Shown: positions 28,026 through 37,476 of the stretch, one piece after another | Position numbering within the stretch: the first letter of the stretch is position 1 | Layout of the letters: each line of letters begins with the position of its first letter | NCBI GenBank assembly: GCA_003577145.1 | Contig: QEUP01000002.1 | Span: forward strand, 140,215-204,214 | Direction: 5' to 3' | DNA: 64,000 nucleotides | Origin: Acidobacteriota bacterium | GTDB lineage: Bacteria; Actinomycetota; Acidimicrobiia; Acidimicrobiales; Microtrichaceae | Notes under the pieces: generated by a model | What the model saw: the letters and a program-made list of their open reading frames with translations, nothing else | What the model was told of the DNA's origin: nothing | The model's database searches: none | Program-made: the position numbers and the translations under genes

Positions 28026-29060
28026 ATGCAGTTCTCCTTCACCGAAGACCAGGTCCTGTTCCAGCGAACAGTCCGTGATCTGCTCGCCAAGGAATGCCCG
28101 CCCGAGGTGGTCCGGGCGGCGTGGGAGGGAGAGCCGGCCCATGCCGGCCGAGCCTGGGGGCGCCTGGCCGAGGTCGGCGTGACCGGGATGCTGGTGCCCG
28201 AGGAGCACGGCGGAATGGGCTTGGACGAGACCGACCTGGTGCTGGCGCTCGAGGAGAGCGGTCGTGTGGCGCTGCCCGACCCCATCGTGTCCACCGCGCT
28301 GGTGGCCGCGCCGCTCCTGCGTGACCGCGCACCGCAGGCCATCGCCTCGAAGTGGCTGCCTCGCATTGCGACCGGTGATGCGCTGGTGGTCGTGGGCCTC
28401 GACGAGTCACCGAACGTCCCCTCGGCTGACGTCGCCGATCTGCTGATCATGCAGCTGGGCAGCGAGTTCCACCTGGTCGACCCCACCAAGGTGACCCTCA
28501 ACCGGCACTCGTCCGTCGACGGGTCCCGGCACCTTTTCACCGTTGACTGGCGGGCTACCGACGAGTCGATGCTGGTGGGGGGCGAGCAGGGCTGGCAGTC
28601 CGTCAACGAGGCGTTCGACCGCCTGCTGCTCGGGGTCTCTGCTCAGCTCGTGGGACTCGCGGCCCACATGCTCGACACGACGGTCACCTACGTCAAGGAT
28701 CGCCATCAGTTCGGCGTGCCCATCGGCAGCTTCCAGGCCATCAAGCACCAACTTGCAGATTGCCTGATAAAGCTGGAGTTCGCCCGGCCCCTCGTGTACA
28801 GAGCCGCCTACTCGATCGCCACGACCAATCCCGACGCATCGAGCCATGTGTCGATGGCCAAGGCCTTCGCCTCGGACGCCGCCACGTTCGTCGCCGGGCG
28901 GGCCCTGCAGTGTCACGGGGCCATCGGTTACACCGACGAATACGACCTGCACATGTGGATGAAGCGGGCGTGGGCGCTGGCCTCCCGGTATGGGGACTCG
29001 CGCTTTCACCGCCGTCGTGTGGGGCGGGCGATCTTCGGGCCCGATCCCCAGACCCAGTGA
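28026..29060 (+). CDS. FadE32/33-like acyl-CoA dehydrogenase, partner of the preceding ACAD
   Basis: The 344-residue protein is shorter than typical 380-390-residue ACADs and belongs to the small, alpha-subunit-type FadE32/33 group: MQFSFTEDQVLFQRTVRDLL, VTGMLVPEEHGGMGLDETDL, and the C-terminal RALQCHGAIGYTDEYDLHMW. It has a GAGGAG ribosome binding site and follows fadE31 by 6 bp. In mycobacteria FadE31, FadE32 and FadE33 are clustered and act on ring-derived intermediates. Whether this is FadE32 or FadE33 I cannot decide from sequence. It probably forms a heterotetramer with its neighbour. Confidence 0.8.
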   Translation: MQFSFTEDQVLFQRTVRDLLAKECPPEVVRAAWEGEPAHAGRAWGRLAEVGVTGMLVPEEHGGMGLDETDLVLALEESGRVALPDPIVSTALVAAPLLRDRAPQAIASKWLPRIATGDALVVVGLDESPNVPSADVADLLIMQLGSEFHLVDPTKVTLNRHSSVDGSRHLFTVDWRATDESMLVGGEQGWQSVNEAFDRLLLGVSAQLVGLAAHMLDTTVTYVKDRHQFGVPIGSFQAIKHQLADCLIKLEFARPLVYRAAYSIATTNPDASSHVSMAKAFASDAATFVAGRALQCHGAIGYTDEYDLHMWMKRAWALASRYGDSRFHRRRVGRAIFGPDPQTQ

Positions 29061-29102
29061 ACGAGACGTGACCGAGAACCGGGCAGTGAACAGGAGACGC
29101 AG

Positions 29103-30257
29103 ATGACCGAGGCCTTCATCGTGGACGCGCTTCGCAGTCCGGTCGGCAAGCGGGGAGGCGGGCTCAGCGAGGTCCACCCTGCTGACCTGGGTGCTCACGC
29201 CCTGCGGTCGCTGATGGACAGGACTGGCGTGGATCCCGGTGCCGTCGACGACGTCGTGATGGGGTGCGTCGACACGATCGGTCCCCAAGCGGGTGACATC
29301 GCCCGTACCTGCTGGCTCACTGCCGGTCTGCCCGAGGAGGTGCCCGGTACCACCGTCGACCGCCAGTGCGGGTCGGGCCAGCAAGCCGTCCACTTCGCCG
29401 CCCAAGCCGTGATGAGCGGAACCGCTGACCTCGTCGTCGCCGGCGGGGTGCAGAGCATGAGCCTGATCCCCATCTCGTCGGCGATGCTCGCCGGCGAGCC
29501 ATTCGGCTTCCCCGATCCCTTCACCGGCTCACCCGGTTGGGTGCGACGCTACGGCGACCAGGAGCTGTCCCAGTTCCGCTCGGCGCAGATGATCGCCGAC
29601 AGATGGGACATCTCCCGCGAGGAGATGGAGACGTTCGCACTGGCGAGCCATGCGCGCGCCATCACCGCGATCGACGAAGGCCGCTTCGAGGCCGAGATCT
29701 CCCCGCTCGGCGAATGTGCGGTCGACGAAGGACCTCGGCGTGGGACGTCGCTGGAGAAGATGGCCCAGCTACCCACGCTCGAAGAGGGAGGCACCATCAC
29801 CGCCGCGGTTGCGAGCCAGATCTCAGACGCCTCGGCCGCGCTGCTGATCGCCTCCGAGCGGGCGATGGAGGACCATGGCCTGACGCCCCGGGCGCGGATC
29901 CATCATCTGAGCGTGCGTGGCGCGGACCCGGTGTGGATGCTGACCGCCCCGATACCGGCGACCGAGCAGGCGATGGCCAAGGCAGGGATGAGCCTCGCCG
30001 ACATCGATCTGGTGGAGATCAACGAGGCGTTCGCGTCCGTCGTGCTCGCCTGGCTCAAGGAAACCGGCTACCCGCACGAGAAGACCAACGTCAACGGTGG
30101 CGCCATCGCCCTCGGCCACCCCTTGGGCGCCACCGGCGCGCGCCTGATGACGACCCTGCTCCACGAGCTGGAGCGAACCGGTGGGCGCTACGGCCTGCAG
30201 ACCATGTGCGAGGGCGGGGGGCAGGCGAACGTGACGGTGTTGGAGCGCTTGGGCTGA
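29103..30257 (+). CDS. fadA6: FadA6-like thiolase
   Basis: The 384-residue thiolase closely matches M. tuberculosis FadA6 (Rv3556c) in my recollection: [19 protein letters not shown], nucleophilic Cys in [47 protein letters not shown] (His motif) and [18 protein letters not shown] (Cys motif). It has AGGAGA upstream. FadA6 thiolyses intermediates after the IpdAB step to feed acetyl-, propionyl- and succinyl-CoA-level products. It is the last catabolic gene of the operon before the MMPL transporter. Confidence 0.88.
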   Translation: MTEAFIVDALRSPVGKRGGGLSEVHPADLGAHALRSLMDRTGVDPGAVDDVVMGCVDTIGPQAGDIARTCWLTAGLPEEVPGTTVDRQCGSGQQAVHFAAQAVMSGTADLVVAGGVQSMSLIPISSAMLAGEPFGFPDPFTGSPGWVRRYGDQELSQFRSAQMIADRWDISREEMETFALASHARAITAIDEGRFEAEISPLGECAVDEGPRRGTSLEKMAQLPTLEEGGTITAAVASQISDASAALLIASERAMEDHGLTPRARIHHLSVRGADPVWMLTAPIPATEQAMAKAGMSLADIDLVEINEAFASVVLAWLKETGYPHEKTNVNGGAIALGHPLGATGARLMTTLLHELERTGGRYGLQTMCEGGGQANVTVLERLG

Positions 30258-30380
30258 GCGGGCCGGGCATCGTTGCTTGGCGAGCGCTGAGCCGGAGTCC
30301 TTATCCTGTTGGAAGCCTGACCGGGCTGGCATGCCTCGCCCGACGCGGGGCTCGGGTCCGACAGCGCGGTTGGCGGAGGG

Positions 30381-32729
30381 ATGAGCGTGTTCGAGTGGGT
30401 GGGTCAGCGCGTGGTGAGGGCTCGCAGGAGCATCCTCGCCATGACGTGCCTGTTCGTCGTCGTGTCCGGTGTCCTGGCCGCTACTGCGGTCGACCGGCTC
30501 AGCGCGGGGGGATTCGTCGACGCTGCCTCTGAGTCCGCCCGAGCGCAGGAGGTGCTCTGGCGGATAGGGACCGGGCCGCCTCAACTCGTGCTGGTGGTCA
30601 CGGCGGCCTCTGGTGATGTCGACGACGCCGAGGCCGCCGGCGCCGGTACCCGGCTCACCGACGAGCTTGCCGGCGAGCCGGGGGTGACGCTGACCATGTC
30701 GTACTGGTCGCTCGGCGGCCTGGCGCAGTTGCGCAACGAAGAAGGCGACAAGGCGCTCGTCCTCGTCCGCCTCGACGGGAACGCCGACGATTGGATCGAC
30801 ACCACGAGGTCGTTACGGGATGACTACAGCGGAGACCTCGGACAGATCGAGGTTGCCTTCACCGGCTATGCCGCTGTCTACGACGAGGGAACCTCCCAAG
30901 CCGAGGTGGATCTGGCCAAGGCCGAAGGCGTGGCCCTGCCGGTCATGCTGGTGGCGCTGGTGTTGGTGTTCGGGGGGCTGGTGGCTGCAGCACTTCCGCT
31001 CGTCGTCGGTGTGGCGGCGGTTGTCGGCACGGCACTGGTCCTGTTCCTGTTGACGCTCTTCACCGACGTGTCGGTCTTCAGCCTCAATCTCGCGAGCATC
31101 CTCGGCCTCGGGCTGGCCGTCGACTACAGCCTCTTCATCGTGTCCCGCTTCCGTGAGGAGATGAGGCGCGGTAGCGCAGTCGAGCAGGCCATCGTCCGAA
31201 CCCTCGACACGGCTGGTCGCACCGTCTTCTTCAGTGGCGTGACGGTTGCCGTGTCGCTGCTGGCCCTGGTGATCTTCCCCCAGTACTTCTTGCGTTCCTT
31301 CGCCTACGCGGGGGTCGGGGTGGTGGCGATGGCGGTGTTGGCCTCGATGCTGAGCCTGCCGGCTCTGTTGAGCGTCGTCGGCGAGCGCGTCGACAGGGGC
31401 CGGCTGTGGGCGCCGCGGGAGCGAAGCACGGAGAGGGGGTGGTGGTATCGCCAGGCCAAGCGCGTCATGCGCCGGCCCTTGCTGGTCTCTCTGACCATGG
31501 TCGTGTTCCTCGTGGCGCTCGCCTATCCGTTCCTCAGGATCGAGTTCGGCACCCCCGATGACCGGGTGCTCGACTCGAGCGCGATGGCGCGGGTAGCCGC
31601 CGAGGATCTGCGACACGAGTTCGGGTCAGCCGACGCCTTCGCCTTTCCCGTCGCCGTGGAGGATGAAGGGTCGGAGGTGACCACGGCGCAGATCGACTCG
31701 TATGCCAAAGCGATCTCGGAGCTGAGCAGCATCGACCGTGTCGATGCGCCGACCGGGCACTATGTCGACGGGGCGGGCTTCGTCCTACCTGATGATCCGA
31801 CTCTCGAGGCTCTGTCGGGTGACGGCGGGTTCTGGCTGAACGTCGTGCCCCGCGTGGAGCCGGTGTCAGCTGAAGGAGAGCAGATGGTCGGCGAGATCCG
31901 CCGGATCGAAGCGCCCTTCGATGCACTGGTCGGCGGCTGGGCTGCCGAGCTCGTCGACACCAAGGATTCGATCCTGGGTCGCGTACCCTGGGCGGCGCTC
32001 CTGATCGGTATCACCACCTTCGTGTTGCTGTTCATCATGACGGGCTCGGTGCTCATCCCGGCCAAGGCCATCGTGTTGAACCTCCTGAGCCTCACCGCCA
32101 TGTTCGGGGCGATGGTCTGGGTCTTCCAGGAGGGACACGGCGCCCAACTCCTCGACTTCACCGCGACGGGCTGGCTGTGGATCGCCATGCCGATCCTGAT
32201 GTTCTGCGTGGCGTTCGGTCTGTCGATGGACTACGAGGTGTTCATCATCTCCAGGGTCAAAGAGGAGTACGACCGCACCGGTGACAACCGCGAGTCGATC
32301 GCGGTCGGGCTGGAACGCACGGGTCGCATCGTAACCGCGGCGGCCGCGCTTCTCGCCGTACCGCTGGTGGCGATGCTCCTCTCGGGGCTGAGCTTCTTGA
32401 AGCTGGTCGGCCTGGGCTTGGCCCTGGCAGTGATCGTCGACGCCACCCTGGTGCGAGCAACGCTCATGCCGGCCCTGCTGGCGATGGCCGGCCGGGCGAA
32501 CTGGTGGGCTCCGCGACTCCTCTCCCTGGCCTCCTGGCAGCAGAGCCCGTTCCATGCGAAGGCGGGTCGAGGTGTCACCGGCAGCGGGTCAGGCGGCGAG
32601 CACCACGAAGAAGATCACGGCGAAGGCGATGCCGAGGAACCAGAGCCCGATTCGCAACATCTCGTTGCCGCTCTTGATGGCCCCGACGACCGCCGCAACC
32701 ATGACCACGCCGGTGACGATCGCCCATAG
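30381..32729 (+). CDS. MMPL/RND-family membrane transporter
   Basis: The 782-residue protein has two repeats of transmembrane helices and loops typical of MMPL: a first helix near residues 15-38, a large periplasmic loop, then helices with VALPVMLVALVLVFGGLVA and GLGLAVDYSLFIVSRFREE. The second half has VPWAALLIGITTFVLLFIM and AFGLSMDYEVFIISRVKEEY. The GLAVDYSLF and GLSMDYEVF motifs carry the proton-relay Asp-Tyr pairs. A GTG at 30387 fits the GGAGGG spacing better than the ATG at 30381. The C-terminal 55 residues are unusually acidic and His-rich and overlap an antisense small ORF. It may move lipids or steroid compounds; its link to fadA6 is only positional. Confidence 0.85.
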   Translation: MSVFEWVGQRVVRARRSILAMTCLFVVVSGVLAATAVDRLSAGGFVDAASESARAQEVLWRIGTGPPQLVLVVTAASGDVDDAEAAGAGTRLTDELAGEPGVTLTMSYWSLGGLAQLRNEEGDKALVLVRLDGNADDWIDTTRSLRDDYSGDLGQIEVAFTGYAAVYDEGTSQAEVDLAKAEGVALPVMLVALVLVFGGLVAAALPLVVGVAAVVGTALVLFLLTLFTDVSVFSLNLASILGLGLAVDYSLFIVSRFREEMRRGSAVEQAIVRTLDTAGRTVFFSGVTVAVSLLALVIFPQYFLRSFAYAGVGVVAMAVLASMLSLPALLSVVGERVDRGRLWAPRERSTERGWWYRQAKRVMRRPLLVSLTMVVFLVALAYPFLRIEFGTPDDRVLDSSAMARVAAEDLRHEFGSADAFAFPVAVEDEGSEVTTAQIDSYAKAISELSSIDRVDAPTGHYVDGAGFVLPDDPTLEALSGDGGFWLNVVPRVEPVSAEGEQMVGEIRRIEAPFDALVGGWAAELVDTKDSILGRVPWAALLIGITTFVLLFIMTGSVLIPAKAIVLNLLSLTAMFGAMVWVFQEGHGAQLLDFTATGWLWIAMPILMFCVAFGLSMDYEVFIISRVKEEYDRTGDNRESIAVGLERTGRIVTAAAALLAVPLVAMLLSGLSFLKLVGLGLALAVIVDATLVRATLMPALLAMAGRANWWAPRLLSLASWQQSPFHAKAGRGVTGSGSGGEHHEEDHGEGDAEEPEPDSQHLVAALDGPDDRRNHDHAGDDRP

Positions 32730-32738
32730 AAGTCGCAT
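32589..32738 (-). CDS. Small two-helix membrane protein overlapping the MMPL 3' end
   Basis: Translation from ATG 32738 to TGA 32589 gives 49 residues with two clean hydrophobic segments, LLWAIVTGVVMVAAVVGAI and IGLWFLGIAFAVIFFVVLAA, joined by KSGNEMLR. It overlaps the last 141 bp of the MMPL gene in antisense. The hydrophobic pattern is more protein-like than the charged MMPL tail on the other strand, so either this is the real gene or the MMPL tail is. Too short to assign to a family. Confidence 0.4.
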   Translation of the reverse strand: MRLLWAIVTGVVMVAAVVGAIKSGNEMLRIGLWFLGIAFAVIFFVVLAA

Positions 32739-32795
32739 TCGAGGATCATGTCACGAAGTCGGTGGGCGGTGTGGACGGAGCGGCCTACACGATCC

Positions 32796-33314
32796 TCAAC
32801 CGTCGACCTCGATGGCCACCGCCTGGAGTTGGACCTCCACGTCGGGGTGGACCTTCAGTGCGAGCAGGCGCGGCGGCTTGATACCCCAGTCGCGGATGTC
32901 GAAACCATGGCTTCCGTGCAGGGCGATGGTTCCGTCGCGCGCCTCGAGACGGACCTCGCCTCGGACCTCGCGTGTGACGCCCATGCAGGTCACCTCCCCG
33001 CGAAGCAGGTAGCCACCGGCCGTCGCGGTTGCGCCGGTCAGCACCCCCTCGATCGTCGGGTGACGTCTCGTGTCGAGCCGACGCCGTGTCTCGCGGTCGA
33101 GGAGGGGGTTGCCGGAGTGGAACTCCGAGGACTCGATCCTCAATGAGCCCGCGGCCTCCCTGCCGCGGGGAAGTTCGACCTCGTCGTTCTTGTTGATCGT
33201 CGCCACGAACGACCCGGTCACCGACTTGGCCGTGGCTTCTATCGGGTGGAGGCTCGACTGCGCGACGACCCGCACCTCTGAGCGGCCGGGGTCGAGTTCG
33301 AACCGCTGCCACAT
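32796..33314 (-). CDS. YceI-family lipid-binding-like protein
   Basis: Start ATG 33314 (MWQRFELDPGRSEVRVVAQS) gives 172 residues of the YceI beta-barrel family; the motifs SLRIESSEFHSGNPLLDRE, HPTIEGVLTGATA and LHGSHGFDIRDWGIKPPRLL fit. YceI proteins bind isoprenoid-like lipids and are often secreted, but here no signal peptide is visible, so it is probably cytoplasmic. The start lies 7 bp after the aidB stop, so they share a transcript. The longer open frame upstream overlaps aidB. Confidence 0.8.
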   Translation of the reverse strand: MWQRFELDPGRSEVRVVAQSSLHPIEATAKSVTGSFVATINKNDEVELPRGREAAGSLRIESSEFHSGNPLLDRETRRRLDTRRHPTIEGVLTGATATAGGYLLRGEVTCMGVTREVRGEVRLEARDGTIALHGSHGFDIRDWGIKPPRLLALKVHPDVEVQLQAVAIEVDG

Positions 33315-33321
33315 GGCGGGC

Positions 33322-34974
33322 TCATCCCTCCGGACGGTGACGGTCGATGACAGCCGCCGTGTCGATCCCCGACGGCAGGGTCCCGAAGGCCGAGGTGTGA
33401 CTGCCGCCCAGTCGAGACCGGACGAAGGCGTCGGCGTTGGGGGCCGGTGCGTGGCGTAGGAGCAGAGACGCCTGGTAGGCAAGGGCGAGGCGCTGGACGA
33501 TGCTGCGGGCCCGCCATTCGACGTCGACGAGGTCAACGAGCAGGTCACGCAGGTCCTCTATGTAGGAGTCGAACACGCTGTGCTCGCCGAGTGCATCTTC
33601 GATCTCGGCGAGGAAGACTTCGAGACTCTCCGGGCTGCGGGCCATCGCGCGGAGCACGTCGAGGCAGATCACGTTGCCCGACCCTTCCCACACCCCGTTC
33701 ACGGGGCTTTGCCGGAACAGCCGGGGCAGCCCGGAATCCTCCACGTAACCGTTCCCCCCGAGGCACTCGAGGGCTTCGGCGGCATGTGATGGTGCCCGCT
33801 TGCAGGTCCAGTACTTGATGACCGGTGTGGCGATCCGCTTGAGCGCCTGCTCGTGCTCGTCGTCGATCGCGTCGAAGGCTCGGGCCAGGCGCATGGCGGC
33901 CATCGTCGCTGCCTCGGACTCGATCGCCAGATCGGTGAGGACGTTGCGCATGAGTGGCTTGTCGCTGAGCTTCGCCCCGAATGCCTCGCGGTTCTCGGCG
34001 TGATGGATCGCCTCGGCCGTCCCCTTGCGCATTATCGATGCCGAACCGAGGATGCAGTCGAGGCGGGTGTGGTGCACCATCTCGATGATCGTCCTGACAC
34101 CGCGGCCCTCCTCGCCGATCATCTGTGCCCAAGCCTGTGAGAGCTCGACCTCGGCGGAGGCGTTCGATCGATCACCGAGCTTGTCCTTGAGCTGTTGGAT
34201 GTGGAACCGGTTCGGTTCGCCGTCGGGTGTCCAGCGGGGCATGAGGAAGCAGCTGAGGCCACCCGGGGCTTGGGCAAGGACGAGGAAGCCGTCCGACATG
34301 GGCGCCGAGCAGAACCACTTGTGGCCGGTCAGCAGGTACTCGTTGCCGGTGCTTGCACCGCCGTTGGGCGCGGCGCTGGTGCTGTTGCTCCGTACGTCGG
34401 ATCCGCCCTGCTTCTCGGTGAGGCCCATGCCGAAGGTGACGCCGCGCTTGTCGGCGGCAGGCAGCAGGCGGTGGTCGTATTCGAGGCCGGTGAGCCTCGG
34501 CTCCCACACCGCGGCGAGGTCCGGCTGATGGCGGAGGGCGGGTACCACCGAGTAGGTCATCGAGATCGGGCAGACATGGCCGGCGTCCACCTGGTACCAC
34601 ACGATGACCTTGGCGGCTCGTGCGACATGGGCCCCGGATCGCTGATCGGCCCAGGGCGCAGCATGGAGGCCGTTTCGCACCGAGACGCTCATGAGCTGGT
34701 GGTAGGCAGGGTGGTAGCGAACCTCGTCGATCCGGTAGCCGAAGCGGTCGTGGGTGTGCAGGACCGGGGGGTTCTGGTTGGCCTGCCTTCCCCACTCGAT
34801 CGCCTCCGCGGACCCGGCGAGCTCGCCGAGGTCGGTGAGCTCGGCGAGCGCCCAGCCCGCCCCCTCACGGTGCAGCGCATCGACCAGCACGCGATCGGCC
34901 CCGAAGACGTCGTAGCCTTCCAGTGGCGGCGGCTGGTTAAGGACTTCGTGGGTGGCTGAGCTGGTGTGGTTCAC
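33322..34974 (-). CDS. aidB: AidB-like acyl-CoA dehydrogenase homologue
   Basis: Start GTG 34974 with GGAGG upstream gives 550 residues, matching AidB (541 in E. coli). Typical AidB features are present: HEVLNQPPPLEGYDVFGADR near the N-terminus, GMGLTEKQGGSDVRSNS, HKWFCSAPMSDGFLVLAQAP, ECLGGNGYVEDSGLPRLFR and VWEGSGNVICLDVLRAMAR near the C-terminus. AidB is an ACAD-fold protein tied to the alkylation response and DNA binding in E. coli; in actinobacteria its role is less certain, and isovaleryl-CoA dehydrogenase-like activity is possible. The frame extends to 35355 but the longer N-terminus has no homology. Confidence 0.85.
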   Translation of the reverse strand: MNHTSSATHEVLNQPPPLEGYDVFGADRVLVDALHREGAGWALAELTDLGELAGSAEAIEWGRQANQNPPVLHTHDRFGYRIDEVRYHPAYHQLMSVSVRNGLHAAPWADQRSGAHVARAAKVIVWYQVDAGHVCPISMTYSVVPALRHQPDLAAVWEPRLTGLEYDHRLLPAADKRGVTFGMGLTEKQGGSDVRSNSTSAAPNGGASTGNEYLLTGHKWFCSAPMSDGFLVLAQAPGGLSCFLMPRWTPDGEPNRFHIQQLKDKLGDRSNASAEVELSQAWAQMIGEEGRGVRTIIEMVHHTRLDCILGSASIMRKGTAEAIHHAENREAFGAKLSDKPLMRNVLTDLAIESEAATMAAMRLARAFDAIDDEHEQALKRIATPVIKYWTCKRAPSHAAEALECLGGNGYVEDSGLPRLFRQSPVNGVWEGSGNVICLDVLRAMARSPESLEVFLAEIEDALGEHSVFDSYIEDLRDLLVDLVDVEWRARSIVQRLALAYQASLLLRHAPAPNADAFVRSRLGGSHTSAFGTLPSGIDTAAVIDRHRPEG

Positions 34975-35443
34975 GCGGCCTCCAGTGACGAAGCTCGACT
35001 TCCTGCGGGCGACGGGGGTGAGTCGGTTGGCGAACCCCATGGCGGAGTCTGGCCCAGCCCGCGGCCTGGTGCCAGGCCGAAGGGCCCATGGATCTCGCAC
35101 CCGCACGGCCACGAGTGGGCCATGCGGCGCTCGACAACGGGTTTGTGTTCCTGCGACGACCGGTTCACCAAGGCCATCTGCCGGCCCCACCCCATGTGAG
35201 GGTGCGCAGCCTTCTCCCGGCCTTTGGCCGGCCACGATCGCCACACCGGCGCCTTCTCCCGCGCGATCCCCACCAACAGGCATGCGCACTCTCAGAGGTA
35301 CGGGGACCATACACTTCCCGAGTTGTGCGCCGAGATGCACCTGGAGCTGAACCAACGCCGACCGGCCGAGTTGCTCGACGAAGGATTCTCGGTCCTGACG
35401 AGGACCGCTACCCGATCATGTGCCTGAAAGCGGAGGCCACCGC
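34975..35443. other. Intergenic stretch without a recognised gene
   Basis: This 469-bp gap between aidB and the amino-acid permease has short open frames on both strands, but I recognise no family and no clear start with a ribosome binding site. A + frame at about 35100-35200 and a - frame near 35000-35270 stay open for 60-100 codons. It may hold a decayed mobile gene; no terminal repeats were seen. Confidence 0.4.
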
Positions 35444-37006
35444 TTGACCCAGACTGCCGACGCACCCGCGGCACCGGCAGGGCCACCCGAAGGGATCAGC
35501 CCAGCAGTGCCGAGTCGTAGATCGCTCGGCGTGTTCATCCTCGCGATGATCAACGTCGCGGCGGTCCTCAGCTTGCGGAACCTGCCGTCCAACGCCGAGT
35601 TCGGCTGGCAGGCCGCCTTCTGGATCCTTCTCGCGACGGTTCTGTTCCTGGTTCCGCTGTCATTGGCCGGTGCGGAGTTGGCATCGGGCTGGCCCGACAG
35701 CACCGGTGTGTTCGACTGGGTCAGGGAGGGCTTCGGCCGACAGTCCGGGTTCGTGGCCATCTGGTGCGAGTGGGTGGAGAACGTCGTGTGGTTCCCGACG
35801 GTTCTCTCCTTCCTCGTGAGCACGCTGGCCTTCGCCTTCTCGCCGGCGCTGGCGAACAACCGCGACTACCTGCTCCCCACCATGATCGGGTTCTTCTGGC
35901 TGATCACCTTCCTCAACTTCTTCGGAGATCGCTTCAGCGGGATGATCAGCTCGGTGGGGACCATCCTCGGCTCGATCATCCCCGGGCTGTTGATCGTCGT
36001 CCTCGGCGTCTATTGGATCCTCGACGGCAGACCGACGGCCATCGAGTTCGATGGCATGTCCAGCCTTCTGCCGACATCACTTGACCTGGGCACGCTGGTT
36101 TTCTTCCAGAGCATGATCCTCGGCTTCGCGGGCATGGAGATGGCCGGCTACCACGCGCTCGAGACGAAGAACCCGCAGCGGGACTTCCCGCGGGCGATGT
36201 TCATCTCGGCCGTCATCATCTTCGTCATCACCACGCTTGGTACGCTCGCCATAGCCATAGTCGTTCCGGCCAAGAAGATCGGTCTGGCGTCGGGACTGAT
36301 GCAGGCCTTTCAGGACTTCTTCGACCAGTTGAACGTCGCATGGGCTACCCGGCCGATGGCCATCCTCGTCTTCCTGGGCGGGTTCGCGCTCATAAGCACC
36401 TGGGTGATCGGTCCGGCGAAGGGCTTGCACGGCGCCACGAGGGAGGGGCTCCTGCCACCGATGTGGGGACGGGAGAACAAGCGGGGTGTCCCAGTCGGTG
36501 TGGTGGTCCTCCAGGCGGCCCTCGGAACCATGTTCATCTTCGCCTTCTACTTCCTCGGGACCAACGGCGGGTATTGGATCCTCACGTCACTCACCACCGA
36601 GATAATCGCGATCATGTACGTGTTGATCTTCACGTCGGTGATCCGGCTCAGATACGTGCAGCCCAACCGGCACCGCCCCTACCGAATCCCCGGCGGGATC
36701 GCCGGTGTATGGCTGCTGGCAGGCGCCGGAGCCATCTCGGTCACCTTCGCCTTCATCCTGGGCTTCTTCAAGCCGAGCAACATAGGCACCATCTCAGCCG
36801 GGACCTATGCCGTGATCTTGTTCGTCATCACAGCGGTCGCGATCGCTCCTCCGTTCATCTTCTACAGGCTGCGCAAGCCGTCCTGGTTGGAGGCGTCGAG
36901 TGTGAGCACCCGGTTCGCCGGCGGGGCAGCGGCCGGGCTGGCCGGGCGCCGAGCGGACCCGATTGCCGAGGAGGCCGGACACGATCCCGGTGAGGGCACA
37001 TCGTGA
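35444..37006 (+). CDS. APC-family amino-acid permease/antiporter
   Basis: I start at TTG 35444 with GGAGG seven bases upstream; GTG 35420 is the alternative. The 520-residue protein has about twelve hydrophobic segments, beginning SLGVFILAMINVAAVLSLRN. The family motif GAELASGWPDSTGVFDWVRE follows the second helix and FFQSMILGFAGMEMAGYHAL sits in the middle. It resembles the glutamate:GABA antiporter branch of the APC superfamily. Substrate is unknown. Its stop overlaps the next start by GTGA, so the two are coupled. Confidence 0.82.
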   Translation: MTQTADAPAAPAGPPEGISPAVPSRRSLGVFILAMINVAAVLSLRNLPSNAEFGWQAAFWILLATVLFLVPLSLAGAELASGWPDSTGVFDWVREGFGRQSGFVAIWCEWVENVVWFPTVLSFLVSTLAFAFSPALANNRDYLLPTMIGFFWLITFLNFFGDRFSGMISSVGTILGSIIPGLLIVVLGVYWILDGRPTAIEFDGMSSLLPTSLDLGTLVFFQSMILGFAGMEMAGYHALETKNPQRDFPRAMFISAVIIFVITTLGTLAIAIVVPAKKIGLASGLMQAFQDFFDQLNVAWATRPMAILVFLGGFALISTWVIGPAKGLHGATREGLLPPMWGRENKRGVPVGVVVLQAALGTMFIFAFYFLGTNGGYWILTSLTTEIIAIMYVLIFTSVIRLRYVQPNRHRPYRIPGGIAGVWLLAGAGAISVTFAFILGFFKPSNIGTISAGTYAVILFVITAVAIAPPFIFYRLRKPSWLEASSVSTRFAGGAAAGLAGRRADPIAEEAGHDPGEGTS

Positions 37007-37476
37007 CCCGGGAACGCGACACGTCGGACCCGTCCTTCGTGGTCCTGGCGGGGGTGCTCCTCGCGTTCGGTCTGCTCACAAGCTGTGCAACGTCGACTGC
37101 GGAGTTCACATCGGGGAGCTTCGAGGAGATCGAAGCAGCGTTGGAGGTGGACGGTCTCGAGATATGTGGGACCACCGACGTCGTCTGGGACGACGTCGGT
37201 GGTGTTGTCGCCGGTCGGCAGTACCAGCTCAGCTCCGACTCCTGCGCGGATCTGCGCCGGAACGAGAACGAGCTCCAAGTTCAGGAGTTCGACGACGTCG
37301 GCGATCGTGACGGGGCGCTGTTCAACGCGATGAGCTACATGACCCGTGGCGCCCGCTTTGCCAACGGCCAGTTGTGGACGTGGGGGCCGTTCCTCCTGGA
37401 GCTGTCGGGACCGGTGGGCGATGACGTCTCGTACCGGGTCAACTCGGCCCTGGAGAGCATCGGTGCTGTTCCCTGA
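37003..37476 (+). CDS. Putative lipoprotein of unknown function
   Basis: The 157-residue product starts at GTG 37003 overlapping the permease stop. It has a short basic N-terminus, a hydrophobic stretch (FVVLAGVLLAFGLLTSCATS) and a lipobox LTSC, so it is likely anchored to the membrane outside. The rest is acidic, with DVVWDDVGGVVAGRQY and two further Cys that may form a disulphide (EICG and DSCAD). No family recognised. Coupling to the permease suggests a binding or regulatory role, which is inference. Confidence 0.65.
   Translation: MTRERDTSDPSFVVLAGVLLAFGLLTSCATSTAEFTSGSFEEIEAALEVDGLEICGTTDVVWDDVGGVVAGRQYQLSSDSCADLRRNENELQVQEFDDVGDRDGALFNAMSYMTRGARFANGQLWTWGPFLLELSGPVGDDVSYRVNSALESIGAVP

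Noticed and set aside
34975..35443. IS30-like transposase tail near 35300-35420
   Set aside because: The stretch around HLELNQRRPAELL is only weakly similar to IS30 C-termini, and no terminal repeats or catalytic residues were found.
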